Assembly: GCF_029674545.1 (NCBI RefSeq)
Contig: NZ_CP121354.1
Span: 6,457,001 to 6,521,000, forward strand
Reading direction: 5' to 3'
Origin: Mesorhizobium sp. WSM4904
GTDB taxonomy: Bacteria; Pseudomonadota; Alphaproteobacteria; Rhizobiales; Rhizobiaceae
DNA: 64,000 bases
Below, one piece after another: positions 57,316 to 64,000 of this stretch; the stretch's first letter is position 1, and every line of letters begins with the position of its first letter. The position numbers and the translations under genes are program-made. The notes below the pieces were generated by a model. The model did no database searches. It was given only the letters and a program-made list of their open reading frames with translations, and had not been told where the DNA came from.

Positions 57316-57330
57316 GCAAGTCCGATGCCA
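57316..57330 (-). promoter_or_regulatory. Sigma54 (-24/-12) promoter of hupS
   Basis: TGGCATCGGACTTGC on the minus strand, matching TGGCAC-N5-TTGC with the exact GG-N10-GC spacing. The transcription start should fall near 57304, about 45 bases before the hupS ATG. An AT-rich stretch just upstream (57336-57360) may bind IHF. TTACAAATTGCAA (57420-57432), an imperfect dyad about 115 bases upstream, is a weak candidate for HoxA binding. Confidence 0.8.
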
Positions 57331-57597
57331 AAGCAGAAAAATTTAATGAATACAACTGTATGTGGCTGCACGACCGAATGTCATCGGCATGGGCCGCCAC
57401 ATGCCGCTGGCAGGCCGGCTTACAAATTGCAAGGAAAGCTGTCAGTGCCGGTCTTCCCGGCTGGTGATCATGATCCGCACTACGCGCGAATGCAGGACGA
57501 TTGAACCACCCCGGGCGCTCCGCAACGCTTGCGATCTCGATGACTGAAGCGAACCTGGGCTGGCGGGGCCAACCGCCTTTTTGGTCGCTGCGGATGC

Positions 57598-57733
57598 TCA
57601 GAGAGGATCGAGGCGCAGTTTGTTGCGGGCGATCCTCCAGGCGGATTCGACGTGCCGGCGCGCCGCCGCCTCCGCTTCCTCCGGCTTGCGCGCCCTGATC
57701 GCATTCATGATCGCGTTCATTTCGGCGATCAGG
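57598..57733 (-). pseudogene. C-terminal relic of a GntR/FadR-type (FCD domain) regulator
   Basis: On the minus strand an open frame reads LLIAEMNAIMNAIRARKPEE, then AAARRHVESAW, ending RNKLRLDPL before a stop. This is the typical last helix of FCD-domain GntR regulators. The frame is cut off at about 57734, where sequence of an unrelated gene on the other strand begins. Only about 45 codons remain. Confidence 0.7.
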
Positions 57734-58171
57734 AGCGGACGCATCGCGCAGATCGGCACCGGCGAGGACCTCTATCTGAGGCCCGCGAACGAGTTCGTCG
57801 CCGGCTTCATCGGCAACTCCAATTTCTTGGCCGTCGAGCATCTGGAAACCGAAAACGGCGCAGCCGTGGTGCGGCTCGCCGACGGCTCGATCGTCAAGGG
57901 CGTTAAGGCAACCCATAAGCTCGACCGCGGCCAGAAGGCCAGGCTGACGGTGCGGCCGGAAGCCTTCCGCCTGACGCCTGTACCGGGAAACGCGTCACTT
58001 GCGGTGGAGATCGTGGACGCGGCCTTCTTTGGCGACCGCCGGCGCGTCGTGGCGCGCACAGCATCCGGCCAAGAGCTTGACGTGAGACCTGATGCGGCGG
58101 AGTCGCCTGGCGCCCTATCGAGCTCTCGGATTTCCTTCGATCCCGCGGCTGCTTTCCTGTTTCCGGACTAG
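57734..58171 (+). pseudogene. C-terminal relic of a sugar ABC transporter ATPase
   Basis: Begins GRIAQIGTGEDLYLRPANEF and continues VAGFIGNSNFL, which is the sequence that follows the NBD in MalK/UgpC/PotA-type ATPases, then a TOBE domain (LTVRPEAFRL, VEIVDAAFFGDR). All of Walker A, the signature and Walker B are missing. It abuts the GntR relic head to tail at 57734, so both are products of one deletion or recombination event. Confidence 0.75.
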
Positions 58172-58273
58172 AGCGGTTCACCGTTTCACGGAAACGCCGA
58201 ACCGCTCTAACTCTTCGTTTTTACGCAATTCCGGGCGGAAAACCGCTCACACTTTTCCTGGAATTGCTCAAAC
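58171..58273 (+). repeat. Dispersed intergenic palindromic repeat, copy B
   Basis: Second copy of the element at 8452-8550, in inverse orientation. It contains GAGCGGTTC...GAACCGCTC as a perfect inverted repeat at its left end, then GCAATTCCGGGCGGAAAACCG. Located just after the ABC relic. Confidence 0.85.
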
Positions 58274-58326
58274 GGCCGTCGCTTGCACCAGCAAGCTCCT
58301 GCGGCGGCTAGCAATGCCGAGCGCGG

Positions 58327-59112
58327 TCAGCGGAACATCGAACCACCGTCGGCATCGAGCGCCGATCCATAGACGAAGCTGGCCGCGTCGGAGCAGAGGA
58401 ACAGGATTGCGGCCGCCATGTCTTGCGGACGGCCCATGCGGCGCAGCGGCAGGTTGGCGGCGATGCGGTCCTTGAGACCCTGGTCTATATGCGCATGCAT
58501 GGGCGAATCGGTCGGTCCCGGATTGAGCGCGTTGATCCGGACCCCCTTGCCCGCCAGCTCACGCGCGACCGATTTGACCAGCGAGAGCGTGCCGGCCTTC
58601 GAGGCAGCGTAAGCCGTATCGGCGATCAGGCCGCCGCCGCCGTGAACGCCGGCATCCGAGGCGACGCAGACGATGTTCCCGCCGGAGGGATTGCCGATCA
58701 TGCGTTCCGCCGCGGCCTGGACGGTGAAGAAGGTGCCGAGCAAATTGACCGACAGGACGCGCTGCCAATGCGCCCAATCCTGATCGAAGATGCGCTTGGC
58801 CGTGATGATGGCGGCACAGGTGACCACATTGTCCAGGCGCGCGAGATTGCTGTCGCAATAATCGAACGCACGCCTGATGCTGCCGTGATCGCTGACGTCG
58901 ACGGCGACCGTATGCACCTTCCCGCCGGCAGCCTTCAAGCCGGCGCCGTGGCGCGCAAGGCCCTGCTCGTCACGGTCGCACATGACGACCTCGGCGCCTT
59001 TGGACAGAAAGGCGCGTGCCGTTTCGAGGCCCATGCCGCTGGCCGCGCCGGTGACCAGAACCGTCCTGCCATCAAAGCTGTCGTTGGCGAATGCCGAATA
59101 GGGGTCGGTCAT
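58327..59112 (-). CDS. Short-chain dehydrogenase/reductase
   Basis: 261 aa classical SDR: TGAASGMG (cofactor loop), NVVTCAAI for the NAG region, and the catalytic Ser in VCVASDAG with YAASK (Tyr-x3-Lys). The loop MCDRDEQ has an acidic residue at the end of strand 2, so NAD(H) is favoured over NADP(H). Substrate likely a sugar or polyol derivative, by its place beside an enolase-family dehydratase and a GntR gene. Same strand as the following three genes, 70 bases after the 111-aa gene. Confidence 0.88.
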   Translation of the reverse strand: MTDPYSAFANDSFDGRTVLVTGAASGMGLETARAFLSKGAEVVMCDRDEQGLARHGAGLKAAGGKVHTVAVDVSDHGSIRRAFDYCDSNLARLDNVVTCAAIITAKRIFDQDWAHWQRVLSVNLLGTFFTVQAAAERMIGNPSGGNIVCVASDAGVHGGGGLIADTAYAASKAGTLSLVKSVARELAGKGVRINALNPGPTDSPMHAHIDQGLKDRIAANLPLRRMGRPQDMAAAILFLCSDAASFVYGSALDADGGSMFR

Positions 59113-59182
59113 TTGGGGGCTCCCGGATAAATGAAATAGGTGAGCAAAGTGGCCGGACGAGCGAGGGTGTGGGCAAATCGGC

Positions 59183-59518
59183 TCAGGCCTTCAGGTGAAG
59201 AGTGACCAGGACGGTCGATTCGGCCCCATCCTCGAAGTGGGCCGTGACGCGAAGCCAGTTGCCGAACATGGTGACTCGCGCCACGGCGATGCCGTCGGTT
59301 TCGGAGGGCATCGTGAATTCGGTTCCCTCACGCACCCAGCGCATACCGTCGGGCGAGATCTCCACCCGTGCCGTTGGCGACGGGCCGACCGGAGGCTTCA
59401 ATGCGCGCACGAAGAACACGGCCTCACGCGCCCAGCCGGCCTCATAGGGCTCGCTGGCGGCATCGTCGCTCCAGCGCTCGTTGCGAGCGATAACCGCTGT
59501 CGTGTTCTCCGGCAGCAT
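59183..59518 (-). CDS. Hypothetical 111-aa beta-rich protein
   Basis: 111 aa from the ATG at 59518, sharing a base with the stop of the preceding gene (TGATG), so translationally coupled. Predicted all-beta: TAVIARNERW, EAVFFVRALKPPVGPSPTARVEISPDGMRWV, and RVTAHFEDGAESTVLVTLHL. Reminiscent of a carbohydrate-binding or sandwich module. I do not recognise the family. A longer open frame to 60709 is an artefact. Confidence 0.7.
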   Translation of the reverse strand: MLPENTTAVIARNERWSDDAASEPYEAGWAREAVFFVRALKPPVGPSPTARVEISPDGMRWVREGTEFTMPSETDGIAVARVTMFGNWLRVTAHFEDGAESTVLVTLHLKA

Positions 59519-60429
59519 CAGAATTCCCCCGAAATGCAGACGGAATCGACGTAGAGAAAGGCGCGCTTGGCGACATCCGTCTCGGCGAAGAGACCGAAAT
59601 TCAGCATGCACCAAAGGTTCTTCATTGCCGGGATGCGGATCGAATCGAAGCCCGACAGGTCGAAGGTTCGGTCGTTGCAGCGCAGCGCCAGCGCTTTCAT
59701 CGAGGCGAGGTCGAAATCGAAACAGAGATAGGTCCAGTTCACCTTGGTCGGGATCTCGTTGTAGCAGAGGCGCTGCTCTCCATCCGGCAGGTCGAGCCAG
59801 CCTTCGGGCGCAAGGTGATCGTGGCTGACCGTCTTGTTGTCGGCGCCGATCGGCCTGAACCCGGTGGTCTCGCGCTTGTACTGCCATTTCTGCACATGCT
59901 TGCCGTCGAGCGCATTGAGGAAGCGCAGATGCGGCATGACCCGATCGTCGTCGGCATCGTGGTCGCCGCCCTGCAGGTCGAACAGGAAGCCGATCGAGCG
60001 CACGTCGGTTTCCGACAATTTCAGATCCGTCGCTTCCGGTTTGAAGGTGAAATAGAGCTCGAAGCGGATTGGCCCGCGATGACGGAAGGTATGGCGCTTG
60101 ATGGCAACGTTGCGCGCCCCTGGCCTGGGGCGCGTGGCGATCTTCAGGGCGTAGGAGGAAGACATGCCGCCGTGCGAGCCCGCGTCCCAGTGTGCGAGCG
60201 TGGAGAGCATGGCGCTGGAATGCTGCGCATAGCCGGGCAGCATCGTGTCGAGATCGTCCTCGTAGTTGCCCACAAGCTGCGACCAGCCGCAATGGCCGCG
60301 CGAAAAGTCGTCGAAGGAAAGGATGCGCGGCAGCGGATCGAAGCGGCTGAGCGCGGGATCGGCGCGCAACAGGGCACGGCGCATGGCTTCGGTCGTCTCG
60401 GCGGACGGAAACGGGTTCGATGTCGTCAT
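59518..60429 (-). CDS. Uncharacterised protein (possibly DUF6772)
   Basis: 303 aa from the ATG at 60429. Contains ILSFDDFSRGHCGWSQLVGNYEDDLDTMLPGYAQ, RFELYFTFKPEATDL, RSIGFLFDLQGGDHDADDDRVMP and KVNWTYLCFDFDLASMKAL, a beta-rich pattern like glycan-binding lectin-type folds. No signal peptide. My DUF6772 label is from memory and unsure. It lies between an enolase-family gene (15 bases upstream) and the 111-aa gene, so it likely works on the same sugar. Confidence 0.7.
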   Translation of the reverse strand: MTTSNPFPSAETTEAMRRALLRADPALSRFDPLPRILSFDDFSRGHCGWSQLVGNYEDDLDTMLPGYAQHSSAMLSTLAHWDAGSHGGMSSSYALKIATRPRPGARNVAIKRHTFRHRGPIRFELYFTFKPEATDLKLSETDVRSIGFLFDLQGGDHDADDDRVMPHLRFLNALDGKHVQKWQYKRETTGFRPIGADNKTVSHDHLAPEGWLDLPDGEQRLCYNEIPTKVNWTYLCFDFDLASMKALALRCNDRTFDLSGFDSIRIPAMKNLWCMLNFGLFAETDVAKRAFLYVDSVCISGEF

Positions 60430-60443
60430 GTTTTTGGCGGACC

Positions 60444-61586
60444 TCATGCGGCGCGGAGCTTTTCCACGGCTTTCCAGTCGATCTCGATGCCGAGCCCGGG
60501 TCTGGTCGGAACGTCGAGCGTGCCGTTCTTCTGGCGGACGCAGCCGGGCTCCATATCGGCCAGGATCGTCTTGAACGGGCTTCGATCGCACTCGCATTCC
60601 ATGACGCCGAAATTCGGCATGGCCGCCGCCAGGTGGACGCTGGCGGTCTCGCAGACGATGCCGGACATGCCGATATGCGGCGCGTAGCGAATGTCGTGCG
60701 CCGCCGCATAGTCGGCCATCCGCCGCGTCTCGGTTATGCCGCCGGCGCGCGCCACGTCGGGCTGGAGCACGGAAAGCGTGCGGCCGGCGATCAGCCGCTG
60801 CGCCTGATCGAGCGTGAAGTTGCTTTCGCCGGCCGCGAGCGGGACATCGCAGCGCTTGCGCAGCTCCTCATAGCCTTGCTCGTTCTCCGGCGCGAGCGGC
60901 TCCTCGAACCAGAAGTAGCCGTTGGCCGAGAGCGCGCGGCCGACCTCGACCGCCTCGTCGAGGTTGTAGGCCCAGTTGGCGTCGACGCAGAGCTCGACCC
61001 GGTCGCCCGCGCGCTTGCGCAGTTGCTCGATACGCCGGCAGGCATCGCGCACAGGCCGGGCGATCTTGACCTTGATGCGCGGAAATCCCTCGCCGACATA
61101 GCGCTCGAGCTCGGCATCCGCCTGCTCGTCGTCGACCCAATTCACCGCGGCCGCGTAAACATCGATCCTGTCGCGGCCGGCACCGCCGAGCAGTTTCGCC
61201 ACGGGCTGGCCCGCGATCTTTCCCAGGATGTCCCAGAGCGCGATATCGACCCCTGAAATGGCTTCAATGAGCATGCCACCGGCGCGGCCCGACAGGGCGC
61301 GGCGCATGGACTGCCACAAGGCGCCGATATCGCGCGCATCCCGGCCGATCAGGCGGGGCTTGAGAGACGTCTCGATCAGTTCGGCATAGGCCTTGGGCGA
61401 GAAGCGCGCCAGCGTTTCGCCGACGCCTGTGATGCCGGCATCGGTACGCACCTCGACGAGCACGATCGAGACCTCCTTGTAGGCGCCCCAGGAGGTAACC
61501 GTCGGCTTCGGCAGTGTCTGGCTAAGCGGATGGGCGATGACATCCGTTATGCGCACCACGGCTCCGTGTTCCAATCCGTCGGCCAT
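60444..61586 (-). CDS. Mandelate racemase/muconate lactonizing-type enzyme (enolase superfamily)
   Basis: 380 aa. Capping domain LVEVRTDAGITGVGETLARFSP. The barrel has FPRIKVKIARP (KxK acid/base), VDANWAY (first metal Asp), FEEPLAPEN (second Glu), and AAGESNFTLDQA (third metal Glu). HIGMSG near the C-terminus gives the general base His. Probably a sugar-acid dehydratase. It is divergent from the GntR regulator at 61722 and the first gene of a four-gene minus-strand group. Confidence 0.9.
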   Translation of the reverse strand: MADGLEHGAVVRITDVIAHPLSQTLPKPTVTSWGAYKEVSIVLVEVRTDAGITGVGETLARFSPKAYAELIETSLKPRLIGRDARDIGALWQSMRRALSGRAGGMLIEAISGVDIALWDILGKIAGQPVAKLLGGAGRDRIDVYAAAVNWVDDEQADAELERYVGEGFPRIKVKIARPVRDACRRIEQLRKRAGDRVELCVDANWAYNLDEAVEVGRALSANGYFWFEEPLAPENEQGYEELRKRCDVPLAAGESNFTLDQAQRLIAGRTLSVLQPDVARAGGITETRRMADYAAAHDIRYAPHIGMSGIVCETASVHLAAAMPNFGVMECECDRSPFKTILADMEPGCVRQKNGTLDVPTRPGLGIEIDWKAVEKLRAA

Positions 61587-61646
61587 CTGTTCGTCTCTGC
61601 TCGCGTCCGGGCTCGATGCCGAGCCGACGCTCTTTTACCGGTCACC

Positions 61647-61680
61647 TAAAAACTTAGCAACCCAAAAACTTAGTTGCTAT
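61647..61680. promoter_or_regulatory. Candidate operator between the MR/MLE gene and the GntR gene
   Basis: Two identical AAAAACTTAG words start at 61648 and 61664 (16 bases apart). An inverted pair TTAGCAAC...GTTGCTA spans 61654-61679. It is in the 135-base divergent region, a usual place for a FadR-type regulator to control both sides. Confidence 0.5.
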
Positions 61681-61721
61681 GTTTGCGGAGGATATGCTAG
61701 TTGCGCCGAAAAGGATCCGAC

Positions 61722-62480
61722 ATGAGCCCCGAACCCGATCGAAAGCCCTTCTTCGCCGGAAAGCGCCTCAGCCCGTCGCGACTGGCCGACGGCGTCTCCG
61801 ATGCCATCGCCGCTGCCCTGTTCGACGGGCGCATCGCGCCGGGAGAGCCACTGCCGGCGGAAGGTGAGATCGCGCGGGAGTTCGGGGTGTCCAAGCCGAT
61901 CGCGCGCGAAGCCCTGCGCCAGCTCACGGCGGCCGGACTGGTCTTCACGCAGCAGGGCAAGGTCGCGCGGGCAAAGGCCCTCAACGGCGAGCCGATGGAC
62001 CGGATCTACGCCTATGCCGTCCGCTCCAGCCTCAAACGGCTCCGGGAAGCCAACGAGATGCGGCGGGTGATCGAGACCGGAATCGCCAGGCTGGCCGCGG
62101 AGCGCCGGGCGCCAGCCGGGCTGGAGGCCATGCGGCAGGCGCTTGCCGACATGCGGACTTCGTTGCGCGAGCCGGAAGGATTTACCGAGGCCGACATCCT
62201 CTTCCATCTCGGCATGGCAATGGCCACGGACAACTCCATGATCCGCATCCAGATGGAAGGATTGCGCTCGGTGCAGCGCGGGGTCTCGGAACTGTTTTCG
62301 CGCCGCGCCAACCGCACCGACGACGACTGGCGGGCAACCATCGCCCGGCACGAGGCGATCTACGAAGCGATAAAGGTCGGCGACGCGGCGCTGGCCGAGC
62401 GCTGCATGCTGGCCCATTTCGACGCCGCCGACATCGCCTCGCTCGAAGTCGCAGACAGGCTGGAGGAGCGGGAGCAGTGA
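61722..62480 (+). CDS. GntR family (FadR/FCD) transcriptional regulator
   Basis: 252 aa from the ATG at 61722; an upstream TTG would add 7. N-terminal winged helix: LADGVSDAIAAALFDGRIAPGEPLPAEGEIAREFGVSKPIAREALRQLTAAGLV. FCD effector domain with ANEMRRVIETGIARLAAE (start) and DDWRATIARHEAIYEAIKVGDAALAERCMLAHFD (metal-binding His). Likely senses a sugar-acid pathway intermediate. It overlaps the SDR gene downstream by 4 bases. Confidence 0.9.
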   Translation: MSPEPDRKPFFAGKRLSPSRLADGVSDAIAAALFDGRIAPGEPLPAEGEIAREFGVSKPIAREALRQLTAAGLVFTQQGKVARAKALNGEPMDRIYAYAVRSSLKRLREANEMRRVIETGIARLAAERRAPAGLEAMRQALADMRTSLREPEGFTEADILFHLGMAMATDNSMIRIQMEGLRSVQRGVSELFSRRANRTDDDWRATIARHEAIYEAIKVGDAALAERCMLAHFDAADIASLEVADRLEEREQ

Positions 62481-63268
62481 CCAGCGACCTGCTCTCGCTT
62501 CAAGGCAGACGCGCGCTGGTGACCGGCGCCAGTTCGGGTATAGGCCGTGCGGTGGCGCTCGCCCTGGCGCGCCATGGCGCAGGTGTCATCGTGCATCATT
62601 GCGGCGAGGCCGCGAGAGCTCGGGCGGTGGCGGAGGAAATCGGCGGCGCGATCTCGGTGATGGAAGCCGATTTCACCGACACGCGCGCCACATCGGCGTT
62701 TGCCGACGAGGTCGTTGCGCGCCATGGCCCCATCGACATCCTGATCTCGAACGCGGCAATCGAACGGCGCCTCGGCTGGGAAGACATAACGCCGGCGCAT
62801 GTCGAAGCCCACGCGGCCGCGAACTTCACCGCCCTGCTGACGCTCGCCGGCAGGCTGGTGCCCTTGATGAGCGGACGCGGCTGGGGCCGTGTCGTGGCCA
62901 CCGGCAGCGTCATGGCCTGCCGGCCACGGGCGGAGACAGCCGTATACGCCTCGCTCAAGGCGGCCCAGCTGACGGCCGTGCGCGCGATCGCGCGCGATGT
63001 CGCCCGCCACGGCGTGACGATGAACGTGGTGTCGCCGGGAGCGATCGAAACCGAAGCGACCGCCCAGCGATATAGCGACGCCGCCTTCCGGAAGGCTGTG
63101 GCGGCGAAGATTCCCGCCGGCCGGCACGGCCTGCCCGACGACCTGGTCGGTGCCTTCGTTTTCCTTTGCAGCGATGCCGCGGGCTACATCACCGGCGCCG
63201 ACATTCCGGTCGACGGCGGCTGGACCATCGGCGATGCGCCGGGCGCCTTGCCGGAGGCATCGGCATGA
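62477..63268 (+). CDS. Short-chain dehydrogenase/reductase
   Basis: 263 aa from a GTG. TGASSGIGRA (cofactor loop), LISNAAIERRLG, ATGSVMACRP (catalytic Ser), YASLKAAQ (Tyr-x3-Lys) and VSPGAIETEA. VIVHHCGEA after strand 2 lacks an acidic residue, so NADP(H) use is possible. A paralogue of the SDR at 58327-59112, on the opposite strand. Co-transcribed with the GntR gene. Confidence 0.87.
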   Translation: MTSDLLSLQGRRALVTGASSGIGRAVALALARHGAGVIVHHCGEAARARAVAEEIGGAISVMEADFTDTRATSAFADEVVARHGPIDILISNAAIERRLGWEDITPAHVEAHAAANFTALLTLAGRLVPLMSGRGWGRVVATGSVMACRPRAETAVYASLKAAQLTAVRAIARDVARHGVTMNVVSPGAIETEATAQRYSDAAFRKAVAAKIPAGRHGLPDDLVGAFVFLCSDAAGYITGADIPVDGGWTIGDAPGALPEASA

Positions 63269-63359
63269 CCTTGGGCCGCGCTTTCCGTTTGATCGCGAAT
63301 GCGTCTCCCGGCGGGCGCAACAGCTCTTAGGTTCGAACGTTGAATCACGGGAGGAAACA

Positions 63360-64000
63360 ATGAGACTTTCAATCCAAATCGCGGCGTCGGCCTTCGCCCT
63401 GTGGGCAATGTCCGCACCGGCCCTCGCGCAGGAACTCCGCGTCACCGTCTGGACGGGAAACGCGGCGCAACTGAAGATGCTCGACGGGATCGCCGACGGC
63501 TTCAAGGCCAAGCATCCCGGCGTCAGCGTCAAGTTCGAGACCGTGCCCGTCGCCGACTACACGCAAAAACTGACGTTCCAGGTCGCCGGCGGCAACGCGC
63601 CCGACGTCGCCTGGATGATGGAGGATGCGGCCCCGGCCTTCGAGAGCGCCGGCCTGCTCATGGATATCGGACCGACGCTCAAGGCGACCGAAGGCTATGA
63701 TTTCGGCGACTTCTCGCAGCCGGCAATGGCGCTTTGGCAAAAGGGCGAGACCGTCTACGGCGTCCCCTTCTCGACGTCGCCATTCATGATCTATTTCAAC
63801 AAGGACATGTTCGACAAAGCGGGTATCGAAGACCCGCTGCAGCTTGCCGCCAAAGGCGAATGGAACATGCAGAAATTCCAGGAAGTCGCCAAGAAGCTGG
63901 CTGAAGCCAATCCCGGTAAGTGGGGCTTCGAGTTCAAGGACGGCGAAGGCTACGCTTCGCGCATGACGCATGCCCTGCTTCCGTCGATCCGCGCCTATGG
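63360..64000 (+). CDS. Sugar ABC transporter substrate-binding protein (truncated by window end)
   Basis: About 213 codons visible, no stop before the edge. The start at 63360 has GGGAGGA 8 bases upstream. Signal peptide MRLSIQIAASAFALWAMSAPALA with cleavage before QELRVT. VTVWTGNAAQLKMLDGIADGFKAKHPGVSVKFETVPVADYTQKL and GGNAPDVAWMMEDAAPAFES are family-1 solute-binding features. Its permease and ATPase genes should lie beyond the window. The ATPase relic at 57734 may be a lost paralogue. Confidence 0.9.
   Translation, partial: MRLSIQIAASAFALWAMSAPALAQELRVTVWTGNAAQLKMLDGIADGFKAKHPGVSVKFETVPVADYTQKLTFQVAGGNAPDVAWMMEDAAPAFESAGLLMDIGPTLKATEGYDFGDFSQPAMALWQKGETVYGVPFSTSPFMIYFNKDMFDKAGIEDPLQLAAKGEWNMQKFQEVAKKLAEANPGKWGFEFKDGEGYASRMTHALLPSIRAY

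Noticed and set aside
57324..57504. Plus-strand Cys/His-containing 59-aa frame ([19 protein letters not shown]...)
   Set aside because: It overlaps the hupS sigma54 promoter and upstream region, has no ribosome-binding site, and matches no family I know.

Overview
The window is GC-rich, densely coded DNA from an alphaproteobacterium. It is most likely a member of Rhizobiales/Hyphomicrobiales of the Mesorhizobium/Aminobacter type. This rests on hup/hyp genes of the rhizobial type (hupE, hupF-K, hupUV, hupT, hoxA, hypX), on rhizobia-like intergenic palindromic repeats (8452-8550, 14183-14256, 58171-58273), and on a GntR/ABC sugar locus at the right end. The genus is an inference. No rRNA, CRISPR array, phage or transposase was seen.

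Left third (1-21.7 kb): an envelope and cyclic-nucleotide region that matches no system I know. It holds a DUF3095 cyclase-like protein, a GT4 glycosyltransferase with an overlapping NodB-like deacetylase, an MBL-fold hydrolase, a lone cNMP-binding domain, and a 904-aa ABC-exporter-like protein whose ATPase motifs are all degraded. Next come a methyltransferase and three more glycosyltransferases. These are followed by two class III adenylate cyclases, a Rab-like small GTPase, a 1012-aa membrane protein with four tandem repeats and a C-terminal OmpA domain, a coiled-coil protein and a second MBL hydrolase. The GTPase, OmpA protein, coiled-coil protein and cyclase form a tight unidirectional cluster. 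Together with the dead ABC protein they are the best candidates here for an undescribed system.

Middle (21.2-34.7 kb): a self-contained selenocysteine/formate island. On the minus strand are fdnG (with in-frame UGA = Sec200), fdxH, fdnI, fdhE, selA, a Sel1-repeat gene, selB and the tRNA-Sec gene selC, which lies inside the 3' end of the selB reading frame. selD is divergent on the plus strand and is followed by an NAD-dependent aldehyde dehydrogenase. Everything needed to make and use one selenoprotein, membrane-bound formate dehydrogenase, is present. A gene-poor stretch with relics (34.7-35.3 kb) separates this from the next block.

Right (35.3-57.3 kb): one roughly 22-kb minus-strand hydrogenase locus in the order hupS-L-E-C-D-F-G-H-I-J-K, hypA-B-C-D-E-X, hoxA, hupT, hupU, hupV, hypF. 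It encodes a Tat-exported, membrane-anchored [NiFe] uptake hydrogenase, all its maturation factors, and a complete H2-sensing circuit (HupUV sensor hydrogenase, HupT kinase, HoxA sigma54 activator). A sigma54 -24/-12 promoter lies upstream of hupS, and an intrinsic terminator lies between hupC and hupD.

Far right (57.6-64 kb): the hydrogenase locus abuts a joined pair of gene relics (the C-terminal ends of a GntR regulator and an ABC ATPase), then a palindromic repeat, then an apparent sugar-acid catabolic cluster. That cluster has an SDR, two uncharacterised proteins, an enolase-superfamily dehydratase, a FadR-type GntR regulator, another SDR, and a sugar-binding protein that runs off the window.
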